DNA of 64,000 bases from contig QANZ01022934.1 of assembly GCA_003254925.1 (NCBI GenBank), forward strand, positions 38,116 to 102,115, written 5' to 3'. The notes beneath the pieces are model-generated. The model was not told the DNA's origin, did not search any database, and saw only the letters and a list, made by a program, of their open reading frames with translations. Both the position numbers and the translations under genes were made by a program. This document shows, piece by piece, positions 58,989-64,000 of this stretch. Every line of letters begins with the position of its first letter. The stretch's first letter is position 1. The stretch comes from Chamaecrista fasciculata (taxonomy: Eukaryota > Streptophyta > Magnoliopsida > Fabales > Fabaceae).

Positions 58989-59557
58989 TAGGGGTGTTCA
59001 TTGGTTGGGCTAACCCGCCAACCCGCTAAAACCAACCCAACCCACTAGTTTGGGTTGGTTTGGGTTGGGCTGGCGGGCTGGTTTGGGTTCAAAAAGTTGA
59101 GCCCGCTGTGGTTTGGGTTGGGTTGCGGGTTTTAAGATTTTGAGCCCGCTCAACCCAAACCAACCCGTCGGCCCGCAAAAATATTAAATAAAAAATAAAA
59201 TTAATTTTTATTTAGTTAAAATTCTATTTTAATATCACAAATAATATTATTTTTACAATTTGGTCAATTAATAAATTTTTATTCTCAATTTAGTCTATAA
59301 AAAACAAATTGTGAAGGACCAAATTAAAGAAAAAAATTTAAGAGAGACCAAATATTTTATAAAATAAATATATAAAAAATAAAAAAAAACTAGTATGGGC
59401 CAACCCGCCAACCAACCCAAACCAACCCGCCACTGTTTGGTTTGGGTTGACTCAATTATTTTCTTTAGCCCAACCCAACCAAACCCGCCAAATAAATTAA
59501 TGAGCCCGAACCAACCCGCCCTAAACCCAACCCAACCCAACCCAGCCCGTGAACACC
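58989..59557. mobile_element. hAT-like MITE, 569 bp, rich in AACCCAACCC units
   Basis: Left end TAGGGGTGTTCATTGG; right end ...CCCGTGAACACC, with TGTTCA/TGAACA as inverted termini. GATTAAC flanks both sides (58982-58988; 59558-59564), consistent with an 8-bp hAT duplication with one changed base. Both halves are dense in 'ttgggttgg' / 'ccaacccaa' repeats that can fold back. Confidence 0.78.
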
Positions 59558-59564
59558 GATTAAC

Positions 59565-60086
59565 AATTAAATTTTAAGTAATATCTTAAATAGAATAACT
59601 AAATTAATTATAATATATTTTTAAAAAACTAAATTTCATAATCTTTTTAACGACATAAAGCACCTCAATCTTATCAGATTATTATGATATGACCGAAATA
59701 GTATAGAATTAATTCACTACTTTATTTCAAGACAATAATGGAAGCACAAAAGATAGAGCATACACATACTTGTCAATATGTATGTCCATTAAATAAAAAG
59801 AATAATAATAAAAAATTAAAAGGAAAGTAAAAGTGAACAACTAAAAGGGATGAAAATTGGGAAATGTAGCGAAACGATGCAATTTATCAAACGACAAATC
59901 ATATAAGGAAAGTTGTACTTGATCTTAGTGGTAAGTGATGGTGAAGAAGATATATTGGTTTATTATTATTATCACGCTTGAAGACATTGTCACCAAAAGT
60001 TCAAGCTTTTCAAACTTGACTCACTAACCAATTTTATATTCTTAATTTTTCAAAAAAAAATTTGAATTTTCTACCTAATTTTATCA
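59565..60086. other. AT-rich spacer, no gene
   Basis: Nothing recognised. Confidence 0.4.
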
Positions 60087-60535
60087 GGGTAAATTATACA
60101 AAGCTCTCTATGTTTTAAAAAGTGATAAATAAGGGTCTGTGGTTTATTCCGTTAACAAAAAGAGTTTCAAGAGGTATTTGCCATCTAAAACTAACAAAAT
60201 TAAGATAATGTGCAGTTCACATAACCCATTTTCACATACTCAATCCCTAAATTCTCTTTCATTGTGTAGAAATTGAACCCTATCTCCTCATTCTCGTCAT
60301 TTTCTTCTATTCTCGAACCCTAATCCTCAGAATTTAGGGATTGAGTATGTGGAAATAGGTCACGTGAGTTCCACATTGTCTTAATTCTGTTAGTTTTGAA
60401 TGGCAAATACATCCTGGGACCCTTTTTGTTAACGGAGCAAACCTCATACCCTTATTTATCACTTTTTAAACCACAAGAACCTTTTTTTTTTTTGTAAATT
60501 GACTAAACCACGGGGACATTCTGTGTAATTTACTC
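60087..60535. mobile_element. MULE-MITE, 449 bp
   Basis: Left end GGGTAAATTATACAAAGC; right end on the other strand GAGTAAATTACACAGAAT. Long inverted arms include 'aaaagtgataaataagggt' on both sides and 'catactcaatccctaaattc' / 'gaatttagggattgagtatg' in the middle. Flanks ATTTTATCA and TTTTTATTA match at 7 of 9 positions. Confidence 0.7.
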
Positions 60536-61109
60536 TTTTTATTATATTTATTGTAGTTTTGTATGTCACATTTTTTTTTTAAGAATTAGACAATATCATT
60601 TAATCAATAATTAGAGATTAATTCTTTTTTAAGCGCAAAAATCACTTAAGTAAATTTTGCATTTTCGAACATAATTTTTTTTATACACATATGCTTGCTT
60701 TTAGGTGAAGAGAAATATGATTGACTAGCATTCTCTCATAACAGTTTTTATTATTTTTAACAAAAATATTTCTAAGAGATTGAAATTAATGATAACATTT
60801 TTTAAATGACTAAATTAAAAAATTATATTAGATATCCAGTGCAATTATTGTCTTGTTTATATGTCTAACTTACCGAACATTACTATAAGTGATAATTAAG
60901 AAAATTCACAAATTTACAATTCTAATTTGGCAGCTCTCAAATTTAGGGGTGACAATAGATAAAATATTCAATGAGTTTATCACTATACTATTTGTTTCTA
61001 TTTATCTATTCAATACTTATATTTTATACACATATGATAAACTAATATATGTATTCATATTTTATCCAATATTCAGTATTCAATTGATATCTAAAATATT
61101 TAAAAATAA

Positions 61110-61670
61110 GGCAAAAGACTATTTTATGCCCCTAACGTTTGCGTGCATTTTCAGTTATGCCTCTAACGTTTTATTTGTGTCAGTTGTGCCCTCAATGTGA
61201 AACGTTAGTTTCAAGTTTCAATTATGTCTCTAACTTTGACTCAATGCTGATGTGTCAGTTTTTTTTACTTATGTCTCAATTGTTTTTCTGAATTGAACAT
61301 GTGGCAAGATTACTAGATAAATAAAATATCCCTGATTTATTTTTATCCACCATGGCATTTCCTTATGTGTCAATTTGTTATTCTGAATTGAACATGTGGC
61401 AAGATTACTATTGTGGTCCACGTAAGAAATGTCATGGTGGATAAAAAATAAATCGGAGAAGTTTTATTTATCCAGTCATCTTGCCACATGTTCAATTCAG
61501 AAAAACAAATTGACACATAAGTAAAAAAAGTGACACACCAACATTGAGTCAAAGTTTGGGGCATAATTGAAACTAACGTTTCACATGGGGGCACAACTGA
61601 CACAAATGAAACGTTAGGGACATAACTGAAAATGCACGAAAACGTTAAGAGCACGAAAGGGTCTTTTGCC
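61110..61670. mobile_element. MULE-MITE, 561 bp, perfect 9-bp target duplication
   Basis: Ends GGCAAAAGACTATTTTATG... and ...AAAGGGTCTTTTGCC. Target duplication TAAAAATAA is perfect (61101-61109; 61671-61679). Arms hold repeated 'taacgtt' phrases ('cagttatgcctctaacgttt' / 'aacgttagggacataactga'). No coding capacity. Confidence 0.9.
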
Positions 61671-63300
61671 TAAAAATAATAAGTATATAACTATTATATA
61701 CTGATTCAAGAATTTATATGTTCGATATTTTCTAATTAAAATAAATTAATTAAAAATATAATATTATATAAAATAATAAAATATTTATATTATAAGATAT
61801 CGAATATCAAATATACTTATTTATTTATTTATTTCAGGTGAATGTTAAATAATTATATTTACTTGATATTCAATAAAAAAAGTACTCATACTTTGTTTGA
61901 TATATAATATCAAATGGGTACCAAATATTTTTTAATATGTTCAAATTATCATCTCTATTCAAGATTATCCTTCTTCACTAATATTACATTAATGAGAATG
62001 TTATTATTATTATTAGTATTAGTATTAGTATTAGTATTAGTATTATCTTTCTGATACAATGAGAAGTGAGAAGATTCATTTTTGTTTGAATAAACCGGAT
62101 AAGTATGAAGGGAAGAAAATGGTGGAATAGTCGTACAGAAGGTACAAATAGTAAATGTAGTTGTCGTTTTGAACGGTTGAAAGAAACGGCAGGAGTTAGG
62201 AGAGCGTTCCACCACGACGACGACGACGACTTGCGTTCTGCGTAGCACATTTGGCATTGTTACGTAAACGTTGTGCGTTTGAGTAAACGACTTGTGAATC
62301 TCTCCCAAATAGTGTGGGAAAGGAATAAATAAAACGTCGTTTTCAGTTCGTACATACATATATATATACCAACAATAATAATTTATGGTCCACAAATGCA
62401 GGCAAGTCACATCATGAAACTTGGAAGCAATCTAGAATATGACAGAACAATCTCACTTACTTTTTAAAAAAACCTGATTTGAATCTTATTAAGGGAAATT
62501 TTAGACTACATTTTTTTTAATACAAAAAATTTTAGACTATATTTTTTTTAATACAAAAAATTTTAGACTATATATGTAATAATATTGAAAAGTGATAAAA
62601 GTTTTTTTTTTTCAAATTTTTATCTAACATAAACGGTTCCTTTTGTTAAATTTTTTCTAATTTTTTTAGTAATATTAGGAGAAGAAAAAACAAAAAACAA
62701 TTATTTAGGTTGGGAGGTTTGAGTAGTAATTTTCTTAGTTAATAGTGGCTATTGTACCAACATTACTATCAGAACTCAGACACTTCTCAGCATTTGGAAA
62801 TCCCTACACCATTGTCATCGTAAGTGTGGGCGTTGTTGTAAGCGTAAGCGTCGCAGTACGCGAGGCGCCGCTATAGATATGGGCGCCACCATAAAAATTC
62901 TTGAGCAATTAGATTAATTTGATAATTTTTCCACATTTGATCAAAACTCACAGTTTAGCTTTGTTTTGAACTTTACAGAAATTCAACAGAGCGAGGCAAG
63001 AAAGCCTCCCAAGATTGCACATGAAAGATCAAACACTTGGCATTTCAAGGAAGATTAGACTCTTGATGTCCATTTACTAAAACTCTCTCAATGTAGAGAC
63101 ATGGGGCCCCCCATTTGCTAGCGTTTGAGTCAAGATTCTCGCAATCTACCATCATCAACTTGGAGTATTTAATGGGAAGGAGAGAGTGTTATACTCTAAA
63201 TAAACAATAATGTAAAAGTGTTTTGTTGCAAGCATTAATTATTATTCTCAATTCTTTTACTGGATTCATTTATCTTTAAACTAACAGTTTATACTGGAAT
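61671..63300. other. Intergenic; TAATAG microsatellite; uncertain minus-strand leader
   Basis: A 'tattag/tagtat' microsatellite lies at about 62003-62045. 62100-62360 is more GC-rich than its surroundings and has a minus-strand TATA-like 'atatatatatgtatgtac' at about 62365-62350. An unrecognised minus-strand frame of up to 151 aa (61955-62410) contains a Val run and a Thr/Asn run from simple repeats. It may be a promoter/5' leader, but no domain supports a gene. 62820-62890 repeats 'aagcgtaagcgtcgc'. Confidence 0.35.
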
Positions 63301-64000
63301 TATATTAGACAGATGTCTAGCCAAAATCGGCGACAAAGCCTCAGATAAATTATAGACATGGAAAGCTAATGGACTCGATCCAAGCAACATTTGCATCCGC
63401 CTTAAGGAGAACAAAAGTCACACCTCATCAGGCACCTGACACACACCGGTCCATAACCGAACCCCAATGAGGCAAAAATCGCTCAAGAGGGACGCCCTTA
63501 GCGATTCTAGGACGCCCTGACGTCCAGTGGGTATGGCACTCACACCCCAAGCAGACAGATCCTCCCTTGGTTCTTGGACGCCCTGGCGTCTAGTGGGTAT
63601 GGCACTCACACCCCAAGCGGACAGATCCTCCCTTGGTTCTAGGACGCCCTGACGTCTAGTGGGTATGGCACTCACACCCCAAGTAGACAGATCCTCCCTT
63701 GGTTTTAGGACGCCCTGACGTCCAGTGGGTATGACACCCACACCCCATGCGGACATCATCCCTTGGGAGGCTAGCCACAAAAACATGCGCATGTATCGAA
63801 CATCAACTTTGGGTCCCAGCACCCTCGTGGAAGGCATGACGTCCTTACCCACGACTACGGGCCATCGCCCCCACAATTAGGTCCCAGCGACTTTGACCTA
63901 ACACAAAGACCGCCAACGTCTTTAGGAGATTCAAATGGAAACTAAGTCTCAAACTTCCACAGCGAACGCGCCAAAATCATGGACGTCGCAAGCCATCAGG
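63301..64000. repeat. GC-rich segment with a 66-bp tandem repeat (about 3.9 copies), cut by the window edge
   Basis: Copies start at 63510, 63576, 63642 and 63708 (the last runs to about 63766). Each begins 'ggacgccctgacgtccagtg' and contains 'cactcacaccccaag' and 'gatcctcccttgg'. The period is divisible by three, so the minus strand stays open (63418-63876) as 22-residue repeats containing LSAWGVSAIPTRRQGV. Such GC-rich repeats in an AT-rich setting suggest part of an LTR retrotransposon or CACTA element continuing past 64000; no identifying motif is present. Confidence 0.65.

Noticed and set aside
59295-59577. Gly/Trp- and Asn/Pro-rich frames at 59.3-59.6 kb
   Set aside because: Translations of the AACCCAACCC repeats of the hAT-like MITE.
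61955-62410. 151-aa minus-strand frame as a gene
   Set aside because: Val and Thr/Asn runs derive from simple repeats and no domain or splice structure is recognisable; kept only as an uncertain leader region.
63510-63770. Regular repeats as a CRISPR array
   Set aside because: The repeats are contiguous 66-bp tandem units with no distinct spacers, and this is plant DNA.

Overview
This is a plant nuclear (eudicot) chromosome segment: AT-rich, sparse in genes, with GT-AG introns, and dense in Mutator-like (MULE), hAT, Stowaway, RTE, L1 and LTR elements. The proteins (VIN3-like, calmodulin-like, MED9, MAKR-like, CYP714-like) are all plant families. I cannot name the species. Four loci look intact: an intronless calmodulin-like gene (7600-8220, +), a five-exon MED9 gene (16689-18161, +, with a likely upstream 5'UTR exon), a two-exon MAKR/BKI1-like gene (28590-30294, +) and a five-exon CYP714-like cytochrome P450 (37051-41575, +). 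A VIN3-like gene on the minus strand (about 1059-3340) is a decayed, truncated pseudogene.

Layout. 1-4.3 kb: end of a fold-back repeat, the VIN3-like pseudogene, AT-rich spacer. 4.4-7.2 kb: first copy of a long repeated module carrying a broken AHL (PPC/DUF296) gene; part of it is tandemly duplicated and split by a 480-bp hAT MITE. 7.6-9.6 kb: calmodulin-like gene, a solo LTR with a perfect 5-bp target duplication, an L1 tail. 10.2-16.3 kb: a 1.5-kb duplicate of the MED9 5' region, module copies and a Pack-MULE carrying a UGT89-like fragment (plus a second, inverted, partial copy). 16.7-18.2 kb: MED9. 18.9-27.5 kb: further module copies with two more AHL relics and a 1.9-kb RTE LINE whose empty site survives in a neighbouring module copy. 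28.6-30.3 kb: MAKR-like gene. 30.7-36.7 kb: Stowaway, a 2-kb fold-back element with telomere-like repeats, and a duplicated P450 promoter/start broken at an L1 remnant. 37-41.6 kb: P450. 45.0-51.2 kb: a 6.2-kb MULE with ~290-bp terminal inverted repeats and a transposase gene that keeps its N- and C-terminal coding parts but has lost the catalytic core. 51.3-64 kb: no recognisable gene; a recent 186-bp tandem duplication, a series of MULE-, hAT- and other inverted-repeat elements with readable target duplications, and a 66-bp in-frame tandem repeat at the right edge.

The genes do not form a pathway. What links the window is repeated copying of gene pieces (AHL, UGT89, MED9 5' region, P450 5' region) by or next to transposable elements. 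No CRISPR, rRNA or tRNA gene was seen. Boundaries given by target duplications are exact; module boundaries without them are approximate.
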